This document shows positions 34,580 to 47,314 of a DNA stretch of 64,000 nucleotides, in pieces; the stretch's first letter is position 1; each line of letters starts with the position of its first letter. The stretch is from Cristatella mucedo (Eukaryota; Bryozoa; Phylactolaemata; Cristatellidae): the NCBI GenBank assembly GCA_009760855.2, contig WPIO01000001.1, forward strand, positions 17,978,501-18,042,500, read 5' to 3'. The notes under the pieces were generated by a model. The model saw nothing but the letters and a program-made list of their open reading frames with translations. It ran no database searches and was not told the origin of the DNA. The position numbers and the translations under genes are program-made.

Positions 34580-35646
34580 CTGCAAGACAAGGCCACACGT
34601 GACCCTCAAATGTCCATACATCAGTACGCTTGCATGCCTTATTATTATAGACACGATTTGACTACTTGAAATGCATGCATTTTTGATTGAACATGCACTC
34701 GAGCATCGCAAGCATGTCGTTGAATGCAAAAGTGCATTACTTGAAAACTTCACTCTGCAGCTTAGCTGGTTTACGAATAGGAGCTCGGCCTCAGCACTCA
34801 CTGCTCTTCCGGCACTAAATTGGACAGAGTGTAGGCAAGCCCTTTCCAGCAAAGATGCTGCTAGAAAGCTGACCAATTGCCACCATTGTAAAATCCTCTG
34901 ATAGGACCTCGAAAGAGATTAAGATACTTCCCATCTCTAATAATAATAGTGATAATTTGGAAACTGATAATCTCCACTGATTAAAGCCAGAACGTCCGTC
35001 CACCGCTGGTGGCAAGACCGGACACTTCTGTTATGAGGTAAGATGGTGCAACGTTGTCTTCCGTGACCATACTATGACTGCTTCTACTATGTCTCAGCGA
35101 AGGAGGTCCACAGGCACTGAGCTCTTGTGACTGATTAAAACCAAATTTTAGGCTATTACTAAATGTATTTAAGCCAGTCAGGATTCAATTATGCAGCTAT
35201 AAACAATTGATAGCTGGATGACCCATTGAAGTGTGATTGATTGACATGAGCATTTAGCAAAATGCACTTTCTAGATGAGAGCACTTATGCTTTGTATGTT
35301 CAAGTGACTTGAACAACTTACGGTCGATGGCACAAACCATAGCAACATTTCTCGGCACACTGAAAGCTGTAGGTTTGCCAAGCTACTTAAAAAACCTTAT
35401 GAAACATGTAGTTACTAATTAGAAAAACCTGAGCGAGTGTTGCAGATATTGCATATTATATAATACACACATATGTAGGTGTAACTGTAATATACATAGA
35501 AGTAACAGTATACTTTTTCTAGGTGAGTGTGTGCTACCAGCCACTGCCGTATGTGCGTTCATCTCCAAGCCTGAAGTGTCACGAAGCTTGAGATATTAGG
35601 ATCAGTTGGCTGCCAGAAAGGCCGGATTAGTCATCGCTGGCCTTAC

Positions 35647-35934
35647 TGTAGGTGTCGACTGTCGTGGAAGCAGTCAGAGCAGTGCGCAGACGTGGATGAG
35701 TGACACGGGCTTCGAAAGTGGATGATGGCTTTCCACCATCGGCCGTGAATGTGTACTCATTGACTACGTTGGGTGGCTGAACGGCATACGTTCTGCCCAC
35801 CTCCCTTCCATCTTGGTACCACACGAGCTGTGTGTCACGGTCAGTGCCAAGTGACGTGGCTCGAAGTGCCACTGATGTGCCGTGCTCAACAGCATCGGCC
35901 GGCGTTCCCGTGATGACCGGTGGACCAGGCAATG
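35647..35934 (-). CDS. Ig5 domain exon (cysteine-less; near twin of Ig6)
   Basis: 288-nt phase 1-1 exon. Motifs: LPGPPVITGTPADAVEHG, VALRATSLGTD, QLVWYQDG, PPNVVNEYTFTAD, FEARVTHPRLRTAL, VDTYS. By eye it differs from Ig6 at only about eight of 288 positions, while the flanking introns show no likeness. The acceptor is tttttag and the donor TACA|GTAAGG. Confidence 0.9.
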
Positions 35935-36159
35935 CTAAAAAAGTAATTACTAATTGCTAGGTAATCAATATCCGATATTGTCCGGTCTCATTTATATTTT
36001 AAGCAGTGTCAAATGTGCTTTTTTGATGCAATCTTCATTTGAATGCATTCTGCATTGACAACAAGTTAGAGCAACGGCAGATTAAGTTTCTTACTGTGTG
36101 TATAAACAGAGCATATCAATTTGCTACACAATCACTCAATATACGTTTAGCCGCATACA

Positions 36160-36333
36160 ATGGTGAGTCGTGATGGCTCACTAGGTAAGGTGGTTGCTTT
36201 TCACGACCTCGGTCCCGATGTCGTGGGTTCGAATCCTGTGGTGGGCAATCCTTTATCGATGCTGCAAGCTGTGGTGATAGCCGTAAAGGCTCTTCTGTCG
36301 CTATACAAAAGAGGCTGTTAAACAGCTAGTAAA
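36160..36333 (+). repeat. tRNA-derived SINE, family A
   Basis: Well-preserved copy with GAGTCGTGATGGCTCACTAG head, B-box TGGGTTCGAATCC and end CGCTATACAAAAGAGGCTG. It lies in the Ig4-Ig5 intron (35935-37622). Confidence 0.85.
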
Positions 36334-36744
36334 TGCTGAGATGACACTCGCTGGCTGTCGTTAAAGTGTTACAGGGCCACATACCACCTTCCCCACCTCT
36401 CTCTCGTGTGCTGTACCTGCGAGATTGCTATCTAGTTATTCCTAGAGTTGTATTACTTACTGTTTAGGCAACTGAAAACAGCTACTGCAACGACTGAAAT
36501 GCACACTAGAAATAAGGTTGGAAAGGTTGAATCTGAGACTGAGTATTTACAACCTTTACAACCTTGTTGATGTGTGATGCATATGTGAGCACTGAAAGAT
36601 TTCCACTATGACACACGTAATTTTACTATCTGGGCTGCTGTAGGATATCCTCAGTCAGCTCTTGATCTTTGCAGATGCAAGCACATTACATCCTCAGCTA
36701 AAATGGCTATGTCTACAATCGCGGGCGTTCCACATGGTTGTTAC

Positions 36745-36886
36745 GACTGTGCCCTGGTTTGGCCTTCAGGTAAGGTGCTCGTCTTTGACGACCAAGGTCG
36801 TGGGCTCAAGCCACACGGCATACGTAAAGTGCCTGCTGGAAACAAAGTTCTCTTAGGGCACTGTACAAATGAATTCTATTTTGTTT
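36745..36886 (+). repeat. SINE family B (tRNA head, LINE tail)
   Basis: A-box-like TGGTTTGGCCTTCAGG, B-box-like GTCGTGGGCTCAAGCC, then CATACGTAAAGTGCCTG and the LINE-type tail GTTCTCTTAGGGCACTGTAC AAATG. Confidence 0.75.
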
Positions 36887-37174
36887 ACTTCTGTCATTTG
36901 AATGAGGTGTGCTCGGTGTTAGCAGCCGGTAGTTTTAAGCATCAGGTAGTGCAGCTAGTTAGTACCGGCATGTTCCGATGTCATTGTACCGCTATTCTAT
37001 TGAATCGAATGAGTGGAAAATTCTCTATTCGTGATTAGCAGCTTGGCTACGAGCAGAGTCAATCTACAGAGAACATCATTCTTTGGCTCATGAAGAGTGC
37101 CCATGGCCATTAACTAAGGCTGGCTGTTCCCAGTACTGACAGCAAGCATTCTTCATTCAGAGCCAAACCTACTG

Positions 37175-37280
37175 CTAACCATTCGATCGTGCTTCCTTTG
37201 CAGCAAATGTAAAGCGCCTAGGAAGAAATCGAGCTCTCTGAGGGCGCTATATATCAAATGTATTATTATTATTGTTATAA
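37175..37280 (+). repeat. LINE 3' tail with (ATT)n
   Basis: Reads ATTCGATCGTGCTTCCTTTG, AAAGCGCCTAGGAAGAAATC and GAGGGCGCTATATATCAAATG, then ATT repeats. Confidence 0.8.
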
Positions 37281-37622
37281 GTACAATTCAGTAGGCAGTA
37301 GCTCACTTGGTGCTATTATCCGTTGGTACATTGCACTATAATAATAAAAATAATGCATTTGCAAATGGTTAGTGTTAGGTTTTGTCGAGGGTGCCAAGTG
37401 CTCGAGTAAGCTTGGAAGTTCTGGTCTAAGCAGCTCAGCTATTGCACAGTGGACCACTGAGCCACTGGTGGAATAATCCGAAGGGGTGGGGCATGGCTCT
37501 TACCGTGGCAATGCCATTAAACTAGATCCTTAACTGGAAATGCAACACATTTAGGGTTCCTAAGTCAATGGCTCAAAATAAGTGGCTATTCAGAGACACC
37601 GTGTACGGAACAACTGACATAC

Positions 37623-37910
37623 CGAACGTCGAAAGCTTTACATCTGCTATCAATGGCGCACGTAATCGTGGATGAGTTACTCGAGCCTCGTAAGCTGCAT
37701 TTCCATTCGTTTCATCAGCTGTAAATTCGTGATCATTGACAACGCTCGGTGCCTGAATGCTGTGCGTATCGTCGATCTGCTGTCCATTTCGGTACCAAAT
37801 GAGCTGAGTCGTGGGGTCGGTGCCTGCCGAGGTAGCCGTGAGCCTAACGCGCGAGCCGATGGCGATGGCATCGCCTGGTGCACCAGTGATAACAGGTGGG
37901 CCAGGCAGCA
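37623..37910 (-). CDS. Ig4 domain exon (cysteine-less)
   Basis: 288-nt phase 1-1 exon. Motifs: LPGPPVITGAPGDAI, VRLTATSAGTD, QLIWYRNG, APSVVNDHEFTAD, YEARVTHPRLRAPL, LSTFG. Both cysteine positions are alanine. The acceptor is attgcag and the donor TTCG|GTATGT. Confidence 0.9.
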
Positions 37911-38689
37911 CTGCAATGTAGAAGGCAGGCTGTGCCAAGCAGCTCGATTGGCTCGTATGGATATCATCATAAAAAGCAAGTGCTAAAAGAGCATAAGCTC
38001 CGGGCAGCTGAAGCCAGAGAGCTGCAGCTGCCATTTGGGTCCTCGCTTGCAGAATATCTAAATAGCCTCAAATGTGCCGAGCCCGAACGGCACAGGAAGT
38101 GTGTAAGACAACTAGATGGAGCCTGGATGGACTGGCGGCTATGACCGACCGACGATGGGCCAATGCTACGATGGGCCAATGCTACGATGATCCAGTGCTG
38201 AAGCGGAAGCTCCCTGACTAGAGTCCTTCTCTGCCACAGGCACTGCGCCTTTCGTAGGAGCAGTCTGTCCAAGCAGGCGCGCGACCTATACCGATCGCCG
38301 AGCCAGTGCCTCGAAGGACAGCTAATGAGCAGTAAAATGCTGCACCGAGACATGCGAAGGTAGCAGAGTGCAGCAGCAATTGAGATTCGAAAGTGTCTAC
38401 ACCTTTATATGACAAGTCAATATCTAAGGTGCAGAGCTGTCTGCTTGACAGCTAATGAGGGCCACATCTGTACAGAACATGGCATAGACCACACTTGGAG
38501 TAAAGCCGAATAATTATCACTGCAGATATACAGTTATACTTTCTAAAGTTATGACTATGCAATATCCTGTTCATTTAGGTTGTAATTCAGGAACCGCCAA
38601 TAATCTCAAAGACTACAATGATCTGTCTGCTAAAGCATACCAACCTTTCACCAGCTCAGTACCATACCTACCATTGTGTTTCCCATGCA

Positions 38690-38765
38690 TTGCCTCCCCT
38701 CTTTACATCATATGCAAAGTGCCTAGAAAGAGATGCAATTACGGGGGGGGGATGCTGTACACATT
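38690..38765 (+). repeat. LINE 3' tail fragment
   Basis: ATGCAAAGTGCCTAGAAAGAG followed by ATGCAATTACGGGGGG; the family tail with its end altered. Confidence 0.5.
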
Positions 38766-39709
38766 CCTTTTTTCCTTTTTATCATATCATTATCTTACTA
38801 CCAGACAACATGTATATAACTCCCACATTAAACATCTCATCGACCTGTGGCGGCTCCCAACCAACGGCAGCAACTGTAAAGCTGTGTCACTGGCTTTTAG
38901 GTCCTCCCGCTCTCTTGCTTCGGCTATCGCCTATCCTATATATCTACCCTATATCTAGCTCTAGAAGTACTTGCTCCTCCGGCCTATCATCACGTCACAT
39001 CACATCGCTCACCTCTAACTAGCCGTAGGAGCTGTGATTCTAGCAATCCTGATATGATTTGGAGATCGTGCCCTCACCTCCTACAATTCCAGTGAAGCAG
39101 CTACCATATCAGCCGGTTCGGTCTGAGTTTCACTAGCTTCCTATCAAGCATGGAGTCGACTTCGAAATCCTTTGTCTGGCCTACAGGTGAGTCGTCACAC
39201 TCGCTCTCACCAGCTTTGACCTTTGATCCTTTGACCTATCCTTGCTCCTTCAGAGCAGTCTTGCACCACTCAAGTGTCGGCTTTTAGCTGTTCCACCATT
39301 CCTTGCACTAAATTGAAGACTATTGGTGAGCGAGCCTGCAGTTTGCATACCCCAAAAGTCTTGAACCTGCTTCCAGCTTCGGTCGCAACCTGCAATTACT
39401 TAGCCTCTTTACTTCGCCTCGTTACTTTGCCATTTGCCTCATTCAAGTCTTAGCTAAAGACACATTTGGTCTGCTCAGCCTACCGTAAGCCACTGTAAAC
39501 TTTTCATTTTTGTTCCTGTTTACTTTGAGTGCTTTTCTGAGCAGGATTCAGTGCATGTAGCAAGCAAAAGAGGTTCTACCAACCGGTGGTCCCGAGTGTC
39601 GTCTGCTTGTGTGCGCTTTAGCATGCTTGCTTAACTAAGGTTGCTATCGATTTGCTTTTGTCAGGTTATGTAATAATGAAACCATATATGCTAATATCCG
39701 TTGGTTATG

Positions 39710-39790
39710 ACAATAATAATAATAACACACTTAATAAAGCATGCTCAGAGAACTCAATCTCTTTCTAGGCACTTAACATTTGCTGCTAAG
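39710..39790 (-). repeat. LINE 3' tail fragment
   Basis: (AAT)n, CTTAATAAAGCATGCTCAG, then TCTCTTTCTAGGCACTTAAC and ATTTGCTG. Confidence 0.75.
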
Positions 39791-40579
39791 GAACTGTTGT
39801 TGATTCTCTTGCAACACGATGTGCAGCACTTGAATGGAGTTTAGCTCTCACAGAGAGCATGTTATTATCCTTATTTTGTGCGCAAATCCCGGATAGCACT
39901 ACCTACCGACAGACATCAAGACATTTCCGGCTTTAACGAAATTTAAAAGAAAGCTAAAAAGGAACCTGTTCCTCACACTATTTGCTCTGTCCACAATTAT
40001 CACATGGCAAGTGCTTATGCATGCTGGAATTGGGCATTCTATCATTAACCTGTTGAAACGCCTCCATTCCAGAACATTTCAAGTAACTAGAAAGACTTTT
40101 ATTGTGCCAAAGATGATACACACATTTTTAGTTCCTATGATCACAATCAAAAAGGAAGAGGAGGCGACATCGCTCCATTTAACCAGGCTGTTGCAGTCAC
40201 ACTAGTTGAAACCTACTGGTACAAGGGGGCGTATGTTGTAACTGCCCAGCAGCTAATAGCTAATAACTAATAACCCCAATAGCTAATGCTAGATAAGCCT
40301 CCGATTATCTCCTAATATGTGTTTGTGCGAGTGAGTGTGTATTTGGCGCGTGTGCAAATGTGCGCGCGTGTGTGTGTGTACGTACAAACCGGTGACTACA
40401 CCTGCTTAATAAGCAAGGTCATATCAGAGCATCAAGGAAAGTGTAACAAGTTACCCACTTCATTAATTTCCCATTGAGTGAGCAGATGCATTGGTAAAAA
40501 CAGCAGCAAAAAAATATTACGATGGAGGACAGGTTGAAAGGTGACAGGTAAAGGGAGAGAGTGAGTGTGTGCAAAGAGA

Positions 40580-40698
<119 letters not shown>

Positions 40699-40729
40699 TG
40701 TTCTTGCTTAGTTAAAATTATAATAAGAA

Positions 40730-41200
40730 ATTTGCGTAGCATCCTAAGGGAATTAAATCTGTTTGTAGGCCCTTCATTTGACTGAAAAAGCGAGTTGATT
40801 GGTTGGTGATAACATGCACAATGTCAGCTTGCACAAGCCCACCAAGGACAATGCACAAGGACCCAGCAACTGCTGTGAGGAGCAGGTGGGTTTCTAGCTG
40901 CTTTTTAAATGTCATCAAGTCAGGGGATGTGTCGTCAGTCAGTCGTTGATTAGATTCACAGCTTCAAGACTTAAGCCGGAAGACCTGGTAGCATGATGCC
41001 TAGTTTTATTGGAAGTAGTTTACATAGACAGGCTGGAGTAACAGAATGAAGGGACATAGAAGTGAGTGGTACAATCCTAAAGTCGATCCGCTGCTTGATG
41101 GGGAGCAAGTGCAGGTCTCTGAGAAGTGATATCGTGTAGAAGTTGCAACACTCACCACAGACAAGTAAAGTCGAAGAATTTTTCACCAACTGTAAGCTTC
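40730..41200 (-). mobile_element. LINE 3' end
   Basis: Reverse tail (GCATCCTAAGGGAATTAAATC) leading into coding sequence that reads RDLHLLPIKQRIDFRIVPLT and SLHSVTPACLCKLL on the minus strand. Confidence 0.75.
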
Positions 41201-41617
41201 TTATTAAACAAGAGGTAAACCTGCTGGTAGTGGTTTAAATAAATCAAGAAAGATGCCCAAAATGCACAGACCAGCACGGTTGTGGTCTCTCGCCTCCCGA
41301 CATAAGGCGCACCGACCTACGTTCATTGTTTGTTGCAGTAATATTCTGAAAATCGAAGTTCTTGCAAACATCGTGTATGGAAAGGATACAGCTATTATTA
41401 TTATCTCTCTACTAGCCAGGCCCAAATCTTTAAATGGGGACGTAGCTGAAAATGTGTGTGTGGGTATACCAAATGGTATATTGGGGCTGGGAGAGAGAAA
41501 GGGCAGGCTGCACACCCTTTTGCCTTTTGCTCCTTTGGAGAGTTCAAGATCTGGCTCCCCTCATTGGCTTGAATATGATTATATTACTAATTATAAATAT
41601 ATATATGCACATTACAT

Positions 41618-41646
41618 ATATACATGTGTGTGTGTGTGTGTGTGTG

Positions 41647-41702
<56 letters not shown>

Positions 41703-41709
41703 CATATAT

Positions 41710-41755
<46 letters not shown>
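41618..41755. repeat. Compound (TG)n(CG)(CA)n(TA)n microsatellite
   Basis: TG run, short GCGCGC centre, CA run, then TA runs. The TG and CA arms are complementary and could fold back. Confidence 0.95.
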
Positions 41756-41756
<1 letters not shown>

Positions 41757-42215
41757 CTCGTACAGAGCAAGAGAAGAAGAGAAAGAGAGCATTCTGAAGC
41801 AAGCTTGGCCGAATGTCAGAACTGCTCCTAAACAAACACGGAGACCGAGATGGCTAATGGCACCAAGATGGCACCAAGAATTGTGCGATCTTGATGCCAT
41901 TCTTCTCGCAGGAGTAAAGACGACAAACACTGGCATAAACTGGTGATGCGACAGGGATGCATTGTTTATTGGTACCAGTTGCACGTACAGGATCATTCCT
42001 GCCAGAGCTCAGGTGCTGCCGACTAGTGCAAGAGCTGACGTGGGCTTCGTGAGTGGCTATTGGTTGGGTGCTTTTTTGGTCTCTCACCGTCCTCCCACAA
42101 GCGCATGCATAGATTTTGTACGTTTGCACGCACTCATGTGCAGCCCGTCGGCGCTCAGCCAGGGTGTCATATGCACCCGGGTCGAAAGCATGTGGCTAAG
42201 GCCTTGCATTATTAC

Positions 42216-42503
42216 CGTAGGTGTGCACCTCGGCGATGTTAGTGAGAGGCTGCTCCAGCCTTGGATGTGTGACACGGGCTTCGAATATGTGAGTCGGCTG
42301 CGAGCCGTCTATGACAAACGTGTACTCATTGACAACGTTCGGTGGTTGAATCGCATGTGTGCCGTCCACCTCTGTACCGTCCTTGTACCAGACAAGTTTC
42401 GTCAGCATATCAGTTCCAAGCGACGTCGCCAGCAACGTCACCGTCGTACCACTAGCCACTGCATCTGCCGGCGTGCCTTGTATTATCGGTGGACCAGGCA
42501 GCA
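42216..42503 (-). CDS. Ig3 domain exon (cysteine-less)
   Basis: 288-nt phase 1-1 exon. Motifs: LPGPPIIQGTPADAV, VTLLATSLGTD, KLVWYKDG, PPNVVNEYTF, FEARVTHPRLEQPL, VHTYG. Both Ig cysteine positions are alanine. The acceptor is aattgaag and the donor TACG|GTAATA. Confidence 0.9.
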
Positions 42504-42864
42504 CTTCAATTATAAATCCCATGCACCAACATAGCAGCATACAAAAGGAAATAGCCAGTGTTCGCATATCGGCAATGAGGAATCAGGAGGGCTATAAGGA
42601 AGCAGGCTGCTCGTTCAAGATAGAGAGGTAGAGAGGCCTGTTATGCAGATACAACAACCTCGAAGGAAGGAGCATTTTCTGACTGGGTGCATTAAAATAA
42701 GTACTTCACAGACCAATGAACAGCAAGGATAAGCATCCCATCTGGATTAGCAGTTTAGATGGATGGCGTGATATTCTATGGGTCTCCTGCAGCTGAGCAC
42801 GATATGACAGGTTGTGGTGGATTATTTCAGCCATTTCAAATTTTCGTGCCTTAAGTTGACGCAT

Positions 42865-42984
42865 ACGTCGCGCTGGTTTGGCTCAGTGGTCTGGCCGGGG
42901 TCGTTGGCTCGAGCCCCATGGCATATGTGAAGTGCCTGAATAGAGATTAAGTTCTCTTAGGGTGCTATGCAAATGAATTATATT
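42865..42984 (+). repeat. SINE family B (tRNA head, LINE tail)
   Basis: Clear tRNA-type A-box (TTTGGCTCAGTGGTCTGG), B-box-like GTTGGCTCGAGCCCC, then CATATGTGAAGTGCCTG and tail AAGTTCTCTTAGGGTGCTAT GCAAATG. Confidence 0.8.
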
Positions 42985-43819
42985 TATTTACTTATATGGT
43001 TGTTCAAGCGATTTACGTACGTCTTCTTTGATGCTCGTAGGCCATGTTATAGATGCTTGAGCCACAGGATGGAATGCATAAAACATGTGCATCGACCAAG
43101 GCACGATGCTTCGGTGAAGCAGGAGACACTTGCGAACAGTTCGAGCTCATCTGCAGGTGGCTGACGAAGACTACCGTGGAGAATCCGTGCATGAAGCGGC
43201 TGTGGCCATGGCAGTGGTAGTGCAATGCAATAAGGCCGGTCTGTTGAGGCATGTGGCTGCGCAAGGCTATTTATGAACATCTTCTGGCTCAGCCTTGTAT
43301 GTATAGCAGCATGGCTTGTGCAACGACAGTTGCAACAAGCCTCTGTGATGTTCTTGGTCAATCAAAGTTATTCAGTTATCATGTGATGAAGAGGCCAGAC
43401 TTTGATAACAATCGAGGTAAGCATCTTTTTTATTATTATTATACTCGTGTGGCTGTGGCTACTCGGCTTACTCTGATGACATCACTGGGTGTGCTAAGTT
43501 TGGATTTAATGAACTTAGAATCAGCATGCTTTTTGATAAGATTTGCACGTACCACTTGCAGGAGATAGTACGTTGATTATGCTCAGAAATCTATGCTCTA
43601 CTATGAATCGATCAGAAAAAGACAGCACAAACAGCTAGCAGGCATGATTGCATTGTCAGCCGAATAAGCTGGACAAGTCAGCCAGGGCAAGGCCACAGTC
43701 TAGGAACCCGTCTTGGAACAGTCTTTCCATGGCATCACCGCTCGGTTCAGACCGACGTCTGGCAAGACTCCCGTGAGGGACTGACAACACCTGGAGCAAC
43801 CACCCGGATCCCATGATAA

Positions 43820-44085
43820 TAATAATGCTAATAATAATAATACATTTGTGTAGCACCATCAGCAAACTGAATCTCTTTCCGGGTACTTTACAGATGCTAC
43901 ATATAAAGCATTAACAAATATTTGGTGGTAACATCCGCAAGCAGCAGGCACGAGCAAGTAAGCAGGTACACGCACACGAAGGACGAATTACAAAGACCCA
44001 CCAAATGCTGTAATAAAAGGTTCGTTTTAAACTTCTTTTTAAATGTCATCATGTCAGGGGACGCTGTGACGTGAGTCGGTAGTGA
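43820..44085 (-). mobile_element. LINE 3' end
   Basis: (AAT)n then CATTTGTGTAGCACCATCAG and the 3' untranslated block (ATGTCATCATGTCAGGGGAC) shared with the copies at 3034 and 28005. Confidence 0.75.
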
Positions 44086-44398
44086 TCAGGCGGTATATGA
44101 TTATCTCGTAAACACAATTTAGCAATAAAGTCTCAGTTTTTACTAGATACAGCAGACAGCAATGAGGGTGGTGCCTCTGTCGGGGGGGGGGGCGGAGGAG
44201 GAGGCAGGGGAGTAAGGGAGGGAGCAAGAGGGAACAAATGAGCCGAGCACGACAGCCTAAGAAATGATGCGTGGCCATCACTGACTGGATTGACAATGAC
44301 TGGCGAAGAGATGGAGATAAACGAAGTCGTCAGAGGGCGAGCGGCATCGCCAAGCTGGTTAACCTGCTGCTGCATCTGCAAAAGTAACCACCACTTAC

Positions 44399-44686
44399 CA
44401 AAAATGTCCAGCTTGGTCTCTGCTGTCAGGGGCCGCTGTAAGAGTGGGTGAGACACGCGAGCTTCAAACTTTGTGTCCGGGGTATCGTCGTCGGTAGAAA
44501 ACTCGTAGCTATTGACGACCTGTTCTCCCTCCACGGAATAACTGCTGTCCACAACGACACCATTCTTGTGCCAGGTCAAACTAGTTCTTGGATCGTTGCC
44601 GACAGACGATGCTGTAAGCTTGACCAGTGTGCCTTTCTTAACAGCATCCGTCGGCGTTCCGGTGATAACCGGTGGCCCAGGTAACA
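44399..44686 (-). CDS. Ig2 domain exon (cysteine-less)
   Basis: One 288-nt phase 1-1 exon holds a complete Ig-like domain: LPGPPVITGTP, KLTASSVGND (alanine at the B-strand cysteine position), SLTWHKNG, VVNSYEF, FEARVSHPLL (alanine at the F-strand cysteine position), LDIFG. The acceptor is attattag and the donor TTTG|GTAAGT. It is among the more diverged members of the family. Confidence 0.9.
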
Positions 44687-47196
44687 CTAATAATGGGCAG
44701 TGAGCAGTGACCACACTGAAGTCAGGAGTATTGCAGTCAAGCACGGCATTCAAATATCAGCAATGCAAATGTGTGCAGATCTCAAGCCGTGCTGTTTGAT
44801 GCTAGTTTATGAACACTTCTTAATTGCTGGGTCACGATGGCATTCGATGGACGATGCCAGTTTAGTACACATTAAAATCACTGTTTATCACCAGGCCAAT
44901 ATCATTTTTTAAATAAGCCATGCAAATTTAGGAATACATTTTACAACCTTTAGCAACTTTTTCCTATCGTGTTAAGCTTTTACAGGTTTTTAGCTAGACC
45001 CAACCAAGGAAGTAAGAGGAGTACGTGATAATCTGAAGAGGCCCACAATAAACAGTATGGAAAATTAATGCAGGCGGAAAATTAATCTGTATTTTTGGCA
45101 CATGATTAATGAACGATGAGCAATGAATAGTAGCTTTATTGGGTCCAAATCCTGTCACAGCACATTCACCGTAAAAAAAGAAACGAAGTGCTTTCATAAA
45201 TGCAGATCCAGATTGAGACCAAGAGAGGTTGAAAAGGTGCCCGAACGACTAGTAACCTATAGATGCTAAAGACCAAGTCTCTGCCCCTTGGGTCTGTCTT
45301 GGCTCCCTTGACGACGAGCTCTTTTCAATGGTTAGCTTTCATGTCAGAAGTTTGTAGATTGCCTACTGGGAAAAGTACCAACGCCCTGCTTCTCGACGAG
45401 AGATTTTTCCCGAGTAGCACGCATCCGTCCGTCTTCCTTAGAATAACGGCACTCAATGTCACTTGAGCATTTTCCATACTACAGCATTCACATTCCGAGG
45501 AATACCAATTCCTTCCCAGGCAAATTATACTGCCTGTCATTAATCGGCAGAACAGCAACAGGTAGAACAGACCGGCACCGTATAGGTCCAACTCGTTTAA
45601 CTTTCGAACGACCGCATACAGCATAAGCAACGTTTATTAGGCTAAAGTTCATTTAACAGAATCTGTCGTTTCACTGTCTCTTATGTCAGTATTGCCTGTC
45701 AAGCTTTTAAAGCCAAATAAAGGCCAAAGGTAGTGTGAAGGGAACAGGCTTATTCCTAATCATCACACGTAATATGCACTCCACAAACATGCAGCATAGA
45801 GTCTATGAAAAAGAGTGCCCTCACTGGAACGGGTGAAATAATAAAAGTAGAAGACTGGATCCATGTGGCAACAAAGTAGAGGCACGAAAACATAAAATTA
45901 TTAGTTTACTGGGGTTCCAAATTATTTTGAGTTAGCTAGCAGAGGTGTCATGATATTTGGCAATTGGTCACGTGGGACAGCAGGTTTCAGCCTATCTCGG
46001 ACCACCCTAAAGGGACATAGCCTGGCACGCTCCTTCAGCTCATCTATGATTTGCTGCACCTGACCTGCACTTGATAATCTTGGCTGCTACTCTTGAGTAA
46101 CAATGGGAAAGCCTCTACCTCTGATATAGGTGGAGCCATTCCAAGTAGATCGCCAGACGACTGGTTTTGCCTCTTTTTTTTAGTAGAGAGAGATGGGAAT
46201 CGCTCTTCAATTTTGCAGCTGGGCTGGAAATATTTTAACTGTGGCGATTCTGAATTTAATGACAGCGCCACTACCAAACCCGGGCCAAAGACCAAGCATG
46301 CACAATGTTTAGCTGCATGCCGGTATATAAAAGAGTTGAGGGGCTGCACGTTTTACATCATCAGTAGTGCTCTCAATTTTTTTGCTGCTAGCTGAATGCT
46401 CGGATGCGACCTATCCCAATTGTCTGTTTACTGCCCTCGTTTTCGTTTTCTTTAAATGTGCTTATGCCTGCTTTAGGTGCATGTTATTATTACTTATCAG
46501 TCACCGACCTTCCTTTTCATCATATATAAAGTACCATAGAAAGAGATTTAGTTCTCTTAGGGCGAAACAGAAATGAATATTATTATTATTACTATTATAG
46601 GTGACTACTTGATCTTGGGAAGCTTGGGAAGTGCCTTGTTACTAACTTCTTTTGTATGGATTTTCATATATCATTTTGCTATAAGACTGGGTTAAACCCA
46701 TAGACGTTCCCCATGCAAGGCGACCACCCCACCACCGATCTATGCTGCCAGCTGATGAAACAAGAGCTACCAAATATTAACAACCAGATGGACTTTGCTG
46801 CTGCTGCTGTCCACAGCATGACCCCCATCTTCAGGTATTATGCTGCTGTGCCGGCAGACTAGTCACCTTTCAGCATGAAATGTCGTCACAGTACTGGTAC
46901 TGCTGCTAGTCCGGGTTTCTTCTGTCATCACTACTTTTCACGCATTCGTAAAGCAATGCATTTCGCCTGCACGTAAATTTATCATCGCCCAAATCGTGCA
47001 CTCGTGTTATTCGGTAAAAAGTAATGTGCTGTCACCACTACTGCTGCCACTATATGCTAGCTCATTGCATAGATTCCCATGTTGGATAGTTACAGGCGGC
47101 AGAGTGGGGCTTTTGTAGCTTAGCTGTCTGCGGGGTGTTTCTGAGCATTACTGCAACTGTGCCGTGCATGAGAATACATGAAGAATGCACACTCAC
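44687..47196 (-). other. Intron between Ig1 and Ig2
   Basis: 2.5 kb; apart from the LINE tail at 46410-46605 nothing is recognised. Several 60- to 100-codon frames lack domains. Confidence 0.55.
46410..46605 (+). repeat. LINE 3' tail with (ATT)n
   Basis: Ends CATAGAAAGAGATTTAGTTC, TCTTAGGGCGAAACAGAAATG and ATT repeats, with part of the LINE 3' region upstream. Confidence 0.7.
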
Positions 47197-47314
47197 CGTC
47201 TACTCGGGCTGTCGTGCTCAGCTGTGCTGTCATCTTTGGATGCTGGACATAGCACGCAAAGTCAGATCCAGAACCGCTGCCAATGTAGTCCACTTTACTG
47301 ATGTGGTGAGTGTC
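47197..47314 (-). CDS. Ig1, second half (with canonical cysteine)
   Basis: This exon is too short to stand out as an open reading frame. It reads HHISKVDYIGSGSGS, then DFACYVQHPKM with the F-strand cysteine, then TTARVDG. The acceptor is cacttag and the donor GACG|GTGAGT. It enters in phase 0 and leaves in phase 1 (118 nt), exactly what Ig1's first half needs. The motif FACYVQHP aligns with FEARVTHP of the later Ig domains and shows the ancestral cysteine that they have lost. Confidence 0.78.

Larger units (their letters stand above)
42504..44398 (-). other. Intron between Ig2 and Ig3
   Basis: Contains one family B SINE and one LINE 3' end. From 43000 to 43800 nothing is recognised. Confidence 0.6.
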
